Below are positions 1-11,804 of a stretch of 64,000 nucleotides of DNA, one piece after another (position 1 is the first letter of the stretch; the number at the start of each line of letters is the position of its first letter). The notes beneath the pieces were generated by a model. It was not told where the DNA came from. It did no database searches and was given only the letters and a program-made list of their open reading frames with translations. A program made the position numbers and the translations under genes. This DNA is from Cyclina sinensis. Taxonomy: Eukaryota > Mollusca > Bivalvia > Venerida > Veneridae. The stretch is from contig JAAONU010000014.1 of assembly GCA_012932295.1 (NCBI GenBank), positions 16,371,039 to 16,435,038 on the forward strand, in the 5' to 3' direction.

Positions 1-608
1 GGAGTTTTGCGCCACTTGGCAGATCGTTACGATGTGGTTCATGGTAAGAGCTGTTAAGTTAAACATCCGCTTTTTATTTTTTCCTTTCTGTTACCATCGA
101 ATCAGTCACGCCATATAATTTGAGCCCTATTTTTTTCATTGGGGTCTAAAGCCAGTTTCATTGTATTTTTACGTGATATCCCGGCGATCCACTTCAACTG
201 ATCAATCTCTTTTACGCGACTGACTGCTTTCTCCGATTTGAACCGGAGATTAGGGGCAAATGACCCTTTTGTCAGAGGTCATTTATCTCGGAGCATTTGA
301 GCCTTATTGCTATTTGTAAACATCAAATGATTGACAGATTAATGGTAGATTTAAGATACAAATAGATCAGGATTTTATTTTTGACAGAATTTGTAAAGCT
401 AGTAAAAAAGTAGATCTTACATATATTAATAAGAAATATTATTCGTTTAATTAATGTAACTGAAGCAATTTTGCAAGTAAATGCATTAGGACTGAATTAA
501 CGCGACGTGACCGTGCGACCTCATACACGCATCACAGGTTTCCTCCCCTTCTCCGAAAAAAAGGGGAAACAACTTGTTCGCAGTACGAACCCCTAACCGA
601 TTATCTTA

Positions 609-638
609 TAATCCCCTAAGGCAGTTTGCAGGGGATTA
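609..638. other. Hairpin in copy A
   Basis: TAATCCCCT (609-617) pairs with AGGGGATTA (630-638) around a 12-nt loop. The equivalent place in copy B (9040-9066) has an 11-bp stem with a 5-nt loop. The arms are kept while the loop differs. Function is unknown. Confidence 0.6.
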
Positions 639-2700
639 GCATTCGGCAGGTGCATACCAACAAATTTTATCATTATAGGTTATATATCAAGTCATATTTA
701 CTTTTTGTTAATAAATTTATTCACGAGAATAATCAAAATATTTACAAGATGTAAGAATTTGTATTATATTTATATGTATTTTTTATTTCATTTTTTTCCC
801 ACTAATTAAATGAGTGCGGATTTCAATTTTATCAAGTTCTCTTGTAGTTCTAGAACGTTTTAGTTACGTTTCTTCACACCTTTTCTTACACAACTACACA
901 TCCTAAATCTGAAAAGCAGATATCTCTATTTTTTTAAAAAGGGAATTAGTAGGACTTACTTAACATGAAAGCGTTAGAAATGCATGTCTCGTTAGTGGAA
1001 TAGAAAGAATAAGGCATTTTTTTAGTACTTTCTTCTATTAAGAACCATTTTTTTACATTTTGATAAAGATTGTTTTGAATAAAGACTGCAACTAAAATTA
1101 AAACTTAATTATAAGTTCATGTCAGCCAGAGTTCTTATCTCACCTTAGAGAGAGGAATCTTGTCGTGTTAAGACAAACACAATGGGCAGCATCGTAGCTG
1201 CAGAATCATGGAATATTTAATAAAGATCTGTCGTCTACATAAGGTTTGCCTAAGTATTTTGGGAACCAGCGTTATTATCCGTATAATTTTAGAATATGTT
1301 CTGACTTGATATTCTTGAAGAAAGCTTTTAGGCAAGCATGTCGGGTGAAACACAGATATTCCTCCGAAGACATAAAAACTTTCGACTAAAGTAATTTAGT
1401 ACCGTTAGAGGGTAAATTGAGGTAAAAATATCATACAAAAGTATATTCTATGTTTAAACTGTACCAGTTAAAACGCTTAATCAATGTTTTAGCCGTTTCG
1501 AACAATCTTGTCTATTGACTTCGTATGTACATGTGAAAGGAAAGAAATGAATTTTACTCCTAAGTCACGGCCAATATATCATTTACATATTACCCGACGA
1601 TAATCTGACAAACAATTATTTTGACGTCCGAAAAATGACGTCTTGTGGCATTGTCATGTCAGATGATGATTTTTCGTCATCAAACAAGACGGTCTGCAGT
1701 CAGACAGAATTACAGGCATTTCTTATCCTTATCTACTAATGTTTAAATTTAACCTTCAGCGTAAGTAACCTAAGCCATTTGTCTGTTATATTGCCCATTC
1801 TTTTTTTTTTCAAGCAACATTTCAAATTAAACAATATCTGAATTATTTTCAAATCTGATTTTCACTTCATCATACCCCTTTTATACTTTAATATAACATT
1901 AACAGATATCATGCTGTAAACTTGAAAAGACAAAGACAGAGATTTATCCCCTTTTTTTGGGTAAACACACAAATGTTTAACGCATTTTGTTTGACCCTCG
2001 GGGAAATAAGCGATAACTCATAATTTTGGAATTCCTAGCAATGCCTGTGCTCCTAGACTTTTACAACTGTCATAACCTTACGTGACGTGGACGCACGGAT
2101 GGACAGTAAGTTAGAAGATCTCAGGTACCAATGTGACAGCAAGGCAGCTTTTAGCCCGCGGGTTCAACTGTGTATCCTGACAGACACGCCTGGTGTTACA
2201 GGTCAATTGCACGTGATGACCACAGATCTCGTGCAAACGTGTTTCTCAAGTTATTTCCTGCCTCACAGAGGCGCAGCAACCGTGTTATCGGTTCAAATAC
2301 AGCATTTGTTGCTCTTATATTCCATTTACCAAGTGCAGACGCTAAGAATTTTGATTGATATTTCAGTAACTCGTGGCAGTAAAAAGTGAACACTTTACTT
2401 TAACCGTATCAATGTTGCATCTCTGACATGAATAGTAACACTTTCATTGTCGTCGAAGGTTGGCAAGCTTCGAAATAATTATTGGTAAGCAGGTCACTAA
2501 CTCGCCAGAACATGTCGCCCAGTTTTTCGGCGTTTCCTCTTTCTTTTTTACTTTTCTTTCTTTCGTTCTTTTTCCTTCTTTCTTTTTGTTATAAATCTAC
2601 TCTTAAAATCAGTCAATTGTTCAGTTCATTTATTCATACATTTATCAATCAATCGAAAGAGTCGGTGTCAGAAGCTAGCTTCAGTTCTGACTGGCCTATT

Positions 2701-2879
2701 TTATAAAGGCATATCTAGTGAAGTGTTCCTTTGGCAGTCTGCACAGAATTACCTGTTCTGTACTTCAGAAAGTCTCTATCGTGCCGCTGTACACCTTGAC
2801 ACACTTCTGCCAGCACGGGTGTCACTTATAATTTATTTTTCGAAGTTTCTGTGTTTTAATTTTTAGCTCATTTAATAAA
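2701..2879 (+). promoter_or_regulatory. TATA-like box followed by AATAAA, copy A
   Basis: TTATAAAG (2701-2708) is followed about 165 bp later by AATAAA (2874-2879). Both motifs are kept in copy B (11148-11155 and 11321-11326). They could mark a short transcription unit or a terminal repeat, but in AT-rich DNA both motifs also occur by chance. No ORF or RNA family is recognised between them. Confidence 0.25.
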
Positions 2880-2890
2880 GATTGAATATA

Positions 2891-2925
2891 TATGATGTGT
2901 GCGTGCGTGCGTGCGTGTGTGTTTT
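2891..2925. repeat. TG/CG microsatellite, copy A
   Basis: Alternating TG and CG dinucleotides just after the AATAAA motif. The matching array in copy B (11338-11387) is longer, so its length changed after the duplication. Confidence 0.85.
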
Positions 2926-3354
2926 CTGATCTCAATTAACTTTGCGGTTATAGATATCACAGGGGAAGTAACTCTGCCTTAAAACAGCTTCCCAACTCTA
3001 TGAAGAGCTGCTTCCCTTATAATGTGTCAGAGTTTTGTTGCGAATGTTTTCGTGTTGTTCAAATATTGGAAATCTACTGATTTGTTCTAGTCGAAAGAAT
3101 AACTTCTTGTACTTACTCAACACTACTGAAGACAAGTAAGAGCTGACTGCCGTATAATACCATTGGGTGCGTTTCAAATGGTGTTGACAAATCACAATTT
3201 CCACAACCTAGTTTCTTGACTGTGAACTCAGAGAATATATATATATATATCTTTGACATGAATTGTCACACTAAATATTTTATAATAATTTCATGAAGCA
3301 AAGTACTTGCCTTTATCAAAGTTCAAAATATTACGTGTCTTTTATGAAATTAGG

Positions 3355-3720
3355 AGCATCATCTAAGGTCCTCTATGAAGATTGTTCAAATTATGCATCT
3401 GGGGTCATGAATGGTCCTGTCTCAAGGTCACTTGGGTTTACATAGGCTTATATAGGGAAAACGTTGAGAATCTTTTTGTCAGGAATTGTATGCTAAAGAA
3501 CTTAGATATTTTTTATGTAGCATTGTATAGTGGACACATACCAAGCTTATTCAAATTATGTCCCTTGGGTCAAAATTGGCCATGTCCCAGGTTTCTATTT
3601 TTACAAAATATAACATCTTTGAAAAATTCAAATTTATGTTATTTTCCTTCTGACGTTTGCTCAATAGCAGACCAACAGCAAAAGTACTCAGGTGAGCGAC
3701 CCAGGGCCATCACACACTAA
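3355..3720 (+). mobile_element. HINE-like fragment (3' end)
   Basis: This is a shortened relative of the element at 5704-8550. It contains text like 'tcaaattatg..ggggtca', 'cttatatagggaaaac' and 'aatctttttgtc'. It then has CTCAGGTGAG at 3687-3696, followed by a decayed GGGCCATCA terminal hairpin. It begins where copy A of the duplication ends, so it may mark the duplication edge. Confidence 0.7.
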
Positions 3721-5516
3721 GCAATTAGCTGTGAAATATTTTCATTTTAAGCAATTTATGAAATTGATATGCCAGAGTTACTGCCCCTTAAAACTTCAGT
3801 TATACCAGAACATATTTACAGTAGTCATGATCACAGCCGTAGAGAAATAGAGAAAAATTTGAAAAGATATGATTACTGCATCTCTAATGGTATTTATGTC
3901 TATCAATGTTGGGTAGAACAATTAGTTTTCAAAACATCAAAAGTTCTTTTTTTTTACCTTTTATAAATTATGAGCTTACATGTATTTTTATTGCATTGTT
4001 ACCAGGTAAACCATTGTAACAGTTCTGTTTTATTGGAATTGGCAGTACAACTGTTGTAAAACATTGCGGGAAGATCAGAAGTTTTACCATTCTTGTTACT
4101 AACTTACCAATTGATTTTAGTTTATTTATGGCTGGTTCCAACTTCCCATATGACTGATGCACCCCTCGAAGATTGTGGGTGATAGTGCAGGAACTTTTGA
4201 TTTTCAAGGCCTAAAATAATTATACATGTGTTATAGTTCTGAAGCAAATTATCTAGGTACATATGAAGAATGTAACAATAGTGCAATAAAATAATAAAGT
4301 TAAACTTTCTTGCTTTTAATTTGGAATGAACCAAACATAACACAAAAATAGTAATTTTATGTGGGATTGCAGATGTTCAAAAACATTTTGACATCAGTTT
4401 CTACACTGGTGGTAAGAAGTAAAACAATTTTCCATTTTATCAAATATACATGTCATTTTAAAAAATGCAAGAAATGTTGAATAATGGTCTCATTTTCATT
4501 TTGTAATTTTGGAAAATTAAGTATCCATTACTAACCTCTTTGACAAAAAATAAGCAAGTTTCTTTTTTATTCTGGTTTCCAATCCAGCATTGGACCACTG
4601 ATTTGCTTCTACTTAAAGATTGTGTTTACTAACAAGGTTTGCAACCGATGATTGACCTCTGTAATTACAGGCTTGTTTTCAATTGCATTTTAGTCAGAAT
4701 TGCTTTTCCCTTGATATGAGATAAAGTATTTAAAATCTGACATCCATTTCAATGCCAAAAGCTACATTGTGTCATTGCAAACTGTAATCAGTTGAAGAGT
4801 TATTTAAATTTAAGGTTTCACTGAGAATCTTAAGCATGTATAAAATATATATACTTTTTAAGAAAAAGAAATCGTCCATTTATTTACAGCCATAATATAA
4901 AACGAACTCTTGCAACATGAGAGAATCCAACGCTCTGCTTACATAAACCAGGGTCTTTCAAATAGGGGCTATTTGAAAGACCCTGCACAAATCTAAGCTG
5001 AAACCATGAAATGTGATATATTTAAATATAAATCGGTTCTAGTTTTCACTTGAAAAACAAAGCATGTATTATTTTTTGTTTTTAATTGAATCTTTTTTTT
5101 CAATTACGTTGTTTCATTAAGACAGTTCCCTGAAAAATAAAGTTACATTATAATACAAATAAACTTCCACACCCAGTTGTTAGATGTGCTTAAAGTCACA
5201 CTGTCACATTGATTTTACATTTATAGAAAAATAAAAGTAGTGATAAGATAATGTTCTTTTCTTTCGTATTCAAGTCATTTCTTATGGAAAATGCTTTTCT
5301 TATGTTTTGCAATATCACGGAAAAAAATCTGCACCGCATTTCTAACATGTTCATTGATTTAAAAAGCAAAATGAGGAGTGATTTTGGTAATGACATTTCC
5401 GCCAATAAGACATTTTTCTTGGTAAAATAAAAACTACTTGTAATTGTGATCTTGGGACTTTAATAAAAGTTATGCTATTCTCAGATACATGGAATTTTGT
5501 TGTAGAATATGACTGA
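3721..5516. other. AT-rich spacer between duplicates, no gene seen
   Basis: Short unrelated ORFs only, with no recognisable domain and no convincing splice pattern. The one striking structure is a perfect hairpin at 4949-4985, listed separately. Confidence 0.6.
4949..4985. other. Perfect 16-bp hairpin
   Basis: CAGGGTCTTTCAAATA (4949-4964) and its exact reverse complement (4970-4985) flank the 5-nt loop GGGGC. The pairing does not extend further, which makes it shorter than a normal animal pre-miRNA stem. It could be a collapsed foldback transposon or a cruciform-forming site. Confidence 0.85.
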
Positions 5517-5559
5517 ATGGTTCTGCGCCACTTGGCAGATCGTTACGATGTGCTTCATG
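5517..5559 (+). other. Possible small exon ending at a strong donor site
   Basis: ATG at 5517 opens MVLRHLADRYDVLHG up to CATG|GTAAGT. Copy A keeps the same frame and donor (exon end at 43), with one leucine-to-valine change. I do not recognise the peptide and cannot place a partner exon. It may be a decayed exon carried by the duplication. Confidence 0.2.
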
Positions 5560-5703
5560 GTAAGTGGAATATTCGATTGGCTGTAAGTTAAACATCCGGC
5601 TTCTTTTTTTTTCCTTTCTCTTACCATCGAATCAGTTCGCGCCATATAATTTGAGCCGTATTTTTTTTTGATTGGGGTCTAAAGCCAGTTTCATTGTATT
5701 TTT

Positions 5704-8550
5704 AACTCACCTGAGCACAATGTGCTTAAGGTGAGCGTTTGTGATCACAATTTGTCCGGCGTCCATCGTCAACTTTTTATACAAACGACTTCTTCTCAGA
5801 ACCCACTGGGCCAAATTTGATGAAATTTTCCTGGGGTGTTCCTAGCATGAAGCTCTACCAAAATTATTGAAAGAATTCAATTCCATCAAGAACTCTGGTT
5901 GCTATGGCAACCTAAAGGAAAAACTTTGAAAATCTTCTTGTCTGAAACCAGAAGGCCCAGAGCCTTAAGATTTGTGTAGTGGATCTCTACCAATTTTATT
6001 CAAATTATACCCCTGGAGTCAAATTTGGCCCCGCCCCGGGGGTCAATGATTTTACAAAGGCTTATGTAGTGAAGCTTTAAAAATCTTCTTGTCTGAAATG
6101 ACAAGGCCCTGAGCCTTAAGATTTGGTACGTAGCATTGTCTAGTAAATCTCTACCAACTTTGTTCAAATTATGCCCCTGGGGTCAATGATTTTACAAAGG
6201 CTTATATAGAGAAAACTTTGAAAATCTTCTTGTCTGAAACGACAAGGCCCTTAGCCTTAAGATTTGGTATGTAGCATTGTCTAGTAGACCTCTACCAAGT
6301 TTGTTGAAATTATGCCCCTGGGGTCAAATTTGGTCCCGCCCCGGGGGTCAATTGATTTTACATAGGGAAAACTTTGAAAATCTTCTTGTCTGAAACAACA
6401 AGGGCCTGAGCCTTAAGATTTGGTATGTAGCATTGTCTAATGGACCTCTAGCAAGTTTGTTCAAATTATACCCCTGGGGTCAATTTTTCGCCCCACCTGT
6501 GTGTCATTGGTTTTACATTGTGTTATATAGTGAAAACTTTGAAAATCTTCTTGTAGAAGGAGAGGTAACCATTTCAGTCCAAATAATCTGAAATTTGTCA
6601 GAAACGTTGTTTCTATGATTTCTAGCTCAGGATCCAATATGGGTCATCTGGGTTCAAAAACTAGGTCACAGAGCCCAAAAAAAGAAAAACCATGTTAACA
6701 TTCTATAGGGAACATTTTCAGTCCAAATAATCTGGAAATCTGTCAGAAAGGTTGTTTCAATGATTTCTAGATCAGATTCGAATATGGGTCATCTGGGGTC
6801 AAAAACTAACACATTTTCAGTCCAAATAACCTTGAAATTTGTAAGAAATATTGTTGAAATGATTTTTAGCTCAGTTTTGAATATGAGTCATCTTGGGTCA
6901 AAAAATAGGTCACAGGGCCAAACAGTAGAAAAACCTTGTTAATGCTCTAGTGGTTACATTTTCAGTCCAAATATCCTTGAAATTTGTCAGACTGGTTCTT
7001 TTGATGATTTCTACCTAATTTTTGGATAAGGGTCATCTGTGATCAAAAACTAGGTCACAGAGCCCAAATATGTGAAAACCTTTTTAACTCTCCAGAGGTT
7101 ACATTTTCAGTCCAAATATCCTGGAAATTCGTCAGAAATGTTGCTTCCCTGATTTCTAGACCAAGTTTGAATATGGGTCAACAAGAGTCAAAAACTAGGT
7201 CACAGAGCCCAAATATCGAAAAACTTTGTAAACACTCTAGACGCTACATTTTCAGTCCAAATGTCCTGGAAATTTGTCAGAGACGTTGTTTTGATGATTT
7301 GTAGCTCAGATTTGTATATGGGTCATCTGGAGTCAAAAACTAGGTCACAGAGCCCAAATATGGAAAAACCTTGTTAACACTCTAGAGGTTACATTTTCAG
7401 TCCAAATAGCCTTGAAATTTGTCAGATAGGTTGTTTTGATGATTTCTAGCAGAAGTTCGAATATGGGTTATCTTAGGTTAAAAACTAGGTCACAGGGCCG
7501 AAATGTAGAAAAACCTCGTTAATGCTCTAGAGGTTACAATTTCAGTTCAAATATCCTTGAAATTTGCCAGAAAGGTTCGTTTCGATGATTTCTAGCTCAG
7601 ATTTCGAATATGGGTCATCTTGGGTCAAAAACAAGGTCACAGAGCCCAAATATGTAAAAACTTTGTTAACACACCAGAGGTTACATTTTCAGTCCAAATA
7701 TCCTGGAAATTTGTCAGATAGGTTGTTTTGATGATTTCTACCTCAAGTTCGAATATGGGTCAGCTGGAGTCAAAAACTAGGTCACAGAGCCCAAATATGG
7801 AAAAACATCGTTAACACTCTAGAGGTAAGATTCTTATTCCAAATAACCTGGAAATTTGTCAGAAAGGCTGCTTCCATTGTTTTAGCTCAAGTTTGAATAT
7901 GGGTCAACTGGAGCCAAAAACTAGGTCACAGAACCCAAATATCGAAAAACTTTGTAAACACTCTAGAGGCTACATTTTCAGTCCAAATGTCCTGAAAATT
8001 TGTCAGATAGGTTGTTTTGATGATTTGTAGCTCAACTTTGTATATGGGTCATGTGGGGTCAAAAACTAGGTTACAGGGCCCAAATTTGGAAAAACCTTGT
8101 TAACACTCTAGAGGTTATATTTTCAGTCCAAATGTCCTTGAAATTTGTCAGAAGGTTATTTCGATGATTTCTAGCTCAGATTTGGGTACTGGTTATCTGG
8201 GATCAAAAACTAGGCCACAGAGCCCAAATATGTAAAAACCTTTTTAAAACTCTAGAGGTAACATTTTCAGTCCAAATAACCTGGAAATTTGTCAGAAAGG
8301 TTGCTTCAATGATTTCTAGCTCAGTTTCGAATATGGGTCATCTGGAGCAAAAAATTAGGTCACAGAGCCCAAATATGTAAAAAAAAACCTTCTTTTAACA
8401 TGGAAATTTGTCAAAAAGATTGTTTCAATAATTTCTAGGATCAAGTTCAGATATGGGTCATCTGGGGTCAATTAACCAGGTCCATATCAACTTTGTTAAA
8501 AGCAGTCATACTCAGGTGAGCGATATAGGGCCATCATTGCCCTCTGGTTT
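5704..8550 (+). mobile_element. Helentron-associated (HINE-like) non-autonomous element
   Basis: The ends carry a short inverted pair, CTCACCTGAG (5706-5715) and CTCAGGTGAG (8511-8520). A hairpin built on AGGGC...GCCCT (8527-8543) lies close to the right end, and a long tandem array sits in the middle. There is no coding capacity. The insertion is in a T-rich site, and comparison with copy A at position 169 shows no clear target duplication. These are the features described for HINE/DINE-type rolling-circle elements: subterminal inverted repeats, a central satellite and a 3' hairpin. The family assignment is by architecture only; no replicase is present. Confidence 0.75.
6550..8400 (+). repeat. 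Central satellite of the HINE, about 145-bp period
   Basis: About twelve units. The marker AGGTCACAGAGCCCAAA starts near 6905, 7053, 7198, 7344, 7489, 7634, 7778, 7924, 8067, 8212 and 8355, giving spacings of 143-148 bp. Each unit also has 'acattttcagtccaaat' and 'gatgatttctag'. The first units (6550-6850) are shortened and irregular. Confidence 0.92.
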
Positions 8551-9039
8551 GGTGATATCCCGGCGATCAGTCCATCTAACAAGTGGTCTTGGGTATCCAG
8601 TTCAACTGATCAATCTCTCTCACGCGACTGACTTTTTTTCCGATTTAACCCGGAGATTAGGGACAAATGACCCCTTTTGTCAGGGGTCATATATCTCGGA
8701 GAATATGAGCCTTACTGCTATTTGTAAACAACAAATGATTGACAGATTATTGGTAGATTTAAGATACAAATAGATCAGGATTTTATTTTTGACAGAATTT
8801 GTAATGCTAGTAAAAATGTAGGTGTTACATATATAAATATGAAATATTTTGAAGACAGTAAAAACGATATTATTCGTTTAATTGATATAATTCAAACAAT
8901 TTTGGAAGTAAATGCATTAGGACTGAATTAACGCGACGTGACCGTGCGACCTCATACACGCATCACAGGTTTCCTCCCCTTCTCCGAAAAAAAGGGGAAA
9001 CAACTTGTTCGCAGTACGAACCCCTAACCGATTATCTTA

Positions 9040-9066
9040 TAATCCCCTAAGGAAATTAGGGGATTA
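9040..9066. other. Hairpin in copy B
   Basis: TAATCCCCTAA (9040-9050) pairs perfectly with TTAGGGGATTA (9056-9066) around a GGAAA loop. It corresponds to the hairpin at 609-638. Confidence 0.7.
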
Positions 9067-11337
9067 GCATTCGGCAGGTGCATACCAACAAATTTTATCA
9101 TTATAGGTTATATATCAAGTCATATTTTACTTTTTGTTAATAAATTTATTCACGAGAATAATCAAAATATTTACAAGATGTAAGAATTTGTATTATATTT
9201 AAATGTATTTTTTATTTCATTTTTTATCCCACTAATTAAATGAGTGCGATTTCAATTTTATCAAGTTCTCTTGTAGTTCTAGAACGTTTTGGTTACGTTT
9301 CTTCACACCTTTTCGTACACAACATACACGTCCTAAAACTTTGAAAAGCAGATATCTCTATTTTTAAAAAATAGGGAATTAGTAGGACTTACTTAACATG
9401 AAAGCGTTAGAAATGCATGTCTCGTTAGTGGAAAAGAAAGAATAAGGCATTTTTTTATTACTTTCTTCTATATAGAACCTTTTTTTTTTACTTTTTTTTA
9501 TAAAGATTGTTTTGAATGAAAGACTGCAACTAAAAATAAAACTAAATTATAAGTTCATGTCAACCAGAGTTCTTATCTCACGTAAAGTCGTGTTAAGACA
9601 AACACAAAGGGCAGCATCGTAGCTGCAGAATATGTAATAAAGATCTGTCGTCTACATAAGTAGTAATTAACACCACAATATCTCTTATGAAAGAGGTTTG
9701 CCTAAGTATTTTGGGAACCAGCGTTTTTATCCGCATAATTTTAGAATATGTTTTGACTTGACATTCTTGAAGAAAGCTTTTAGGCAAGCATGTCGGGTCA
9801 AACACAAATATTCCTTCGAAGACATAAAAACTTTCGACTAAAGTAATATAGTACCTTTAGAGGGTAAATAGAGGTAAACATATCATTCAGAAGTATTATC
9901 TCGTGTTTAGACTGTAGAATGTTTTAGCCGTTTCGAACATTCTTGTCTATTGACTTCGTATGTACATGTGAAAGGAAAGAAATGAATTTTACTCCTATGT
10001 CACGGCCAATATATCATTTACATATTACCCGGCGATAATCTGACAAACAATTATTTTGACGTCCGAAAAATGACGTCATGTGGCATTGTCACGTCAGATG
10101 AGGTTTTTTTGTTATCAAACAATACGGTCTGCAGTCAGACAGAATTACAGGCATTTCTTATCATTATCATTAAACATTAAATTTAACCTTCAGCGTAAGG
10201 TAACCTAAACCATTTGTCTGTTATATTGCCCATTCTTTATTTTCAAGCAACATTTCAAATTAAACAATATCTGAATTATTTTCAAATCAGATTTTTAATA
10301 AATTCGCCATTTTAAATACATCCCACTTCATTTCATTCCATTTATACTTTAAAGCAAACATCAACAGATATCATGCTGTAAACTTGAAAAGACAAAGACA
10401 GAGATTTATCCCCTTATTTTCGTAAACACACACATGTTTAACGCATTTTCTTTGACCCTCGGGAAATAAAGCGATCACTCATAATTTTGGAATTCCTTAG
10501 CAATGCCTGTGCTCCTAGACTTTTACAACTGTCATAACCTTACGTGACGTGGACGTACGGATGGACAGTAAGTTAGAAGATCTCAGGTACCAATGTGACA
10601 GCAAGGCAGCTTTTAGCCCGCGGGTTCAACTGTGTATCCTGACAGACACGCCTGGTGTTACAGGTCAACTGCACGTGATGACCACAGATCTCGTGCACAC
10701 GTGTTTCTCAAGTTATTTCCTGCCTCACAGAGGCGCAGCAAGCGTGTTATCGGTTCAAATACAGCATTTGTTGCTCTTATATTCCATTTACCAAAAGCAG
10801 ACGATAAGAATTTTGATTGATATTTCAGTAACTCGTGACAGTAAAAAGTAAACACTTTACTTTAACTATCAATGTTGCATAGTAACACTTTCATTGTCGT
10901 CGAAGATTGGCAAGCTTCGAAATAATTATTGGTAAGCAGGTCACCAACTCGCCAGAACTTGTCGCCCAGTTTTTCGGCGTTTCTTCTTTCTTTCTTACTT
11001 TTCTTTCTTTCTTTCTTTTTCCTTCTTTCTTTCTGTTATAAATCTACTCTTAAAATCAGTCAGCTGCTCAGTTCATTTATTCATACATTTATCAATCAAT
11101 CGAAAGAGTCGGTGTCAGAAGCTAGCTTCAGTTCTGACTGGCCTATTTTATAAAGGCATATCTAGTGAAGTGTTCCTTTGGCAGTCTGCATAGAATTACC
11201 TGTTCTGTACTTCAGAAAGTCTCTATCGTGCCGCTGTACACCTTGACACACTTCTGCCAGCACGGGTGTCACTTATAATTTATTTTTCGAAGTTTCTGTG
11301 TTTTAATTTTTAGCTCATTTAATAAAGATTGATATAT

Positions 11338-11387
11338 ATGATGTGTGTGTGTGCGTGCGTGCGTGCGTGTGTGTGAGTGTGTGTGTA
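11338..11387. repeat. TG/CG microsatellite, copy B
   Basis: TG with interspersed CG dinucleotides and one GAG break. Expanded relative to copy A. Confidence 0.85.
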
Positions 11388-11804
11388 CTTAGCTCAATTA
11401 ACTGCGGTTATAGATATCACAGGGGAAGTAACTCTGCCTTAAAACAGCTTCCAAACTCAATGAAGAGTTGCTTCTCTTATAATGTGTCAGAGTCTTGCAG
11501 CGAATGTTTTCGTGTTGTTCAAATATTGGAAATCTATTGATTTGTTCCAGTCGAAAGAATAACTTCTTATACTTACTCAACACTACTGAATACAAGTAAG
11601 AGCTGACTGCCGTATAATACCATTGGGTGCGTTTCAAATGGTGTTGACCAATCACAATTTCCACAACCTGTTTCTTGACTGTGAACTCAGAGAATATATA
11701 TATCTTGGACATGAATTGTCACACTAAATATTTTATAATAATTTCATGAAGGAAATGACTTGCCTTTATCAAAGTTCAAAATATTACGTGTCTTTTATGA
11801 AATT

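Larger units (their letters stand above)
1..3351 (+). repeat. Segmental duplication, copy A
   Basis: Nearly the whole stretch recurs in the same orientation at 5519-5703 plus 8556-11804, with scattered substitutions and short indels. Shared landmarks are the ACTTGGCAGATCG start, a pyrimidine tract near 2535-2592, a TG/CG microsatellite and the final TTTTATGAAATT. Copy A lacks the 2.85 kb element present in copy B and about 29 bp near position 200. The left edge is cut by the window start. No long ORF is supported: the conserved 100-codon frame at 2087-2389 differs between copies mainly by amino-acid-changing substitutions, so it is probably not coding. A retroelement long terminal repeat was considered, but no TG...CA ends are visible. 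Confidence 0.93.
5519..11804 (+). repeat. Segmental duplication, copy B (interrupted)
   Basis: Matches copy A in direct orientation: 5519-5703 to about 1-169, then 8556-11804 to about 175-3351. The gap between the two parts is a transposon insertion. Copy B has a perfect CRE-type TGACGTCA near 10073, where copy A has TGACGTCT. It also has a more perfect hairpin at 9040-9066. Confidence 0.93.

Noticed and set aside
2087..2389. 100-codon frame conserved in both duplicates (also 10549-10851)
   Set aside because: Conservation follows from the DNA duplication; the differences are mostly amino-acid changing, another frame is equally open on the opposite strand, and no domain is visible.
2482..2706. 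Hydrophobic 74-codon frame with a possible signal peptide
   Set aside because: The hydrophobic run is the translation of a TTTC/TTTCTTTC pyrimidine tract.
1..11804. A large LTR retroelement with 3.3 kb repeats around a 2.2 kb interior
   Set aside because: No TG...CA termini, no primer binding site or polypurine tract and no retroelement coding; segmental duplication is simpler.
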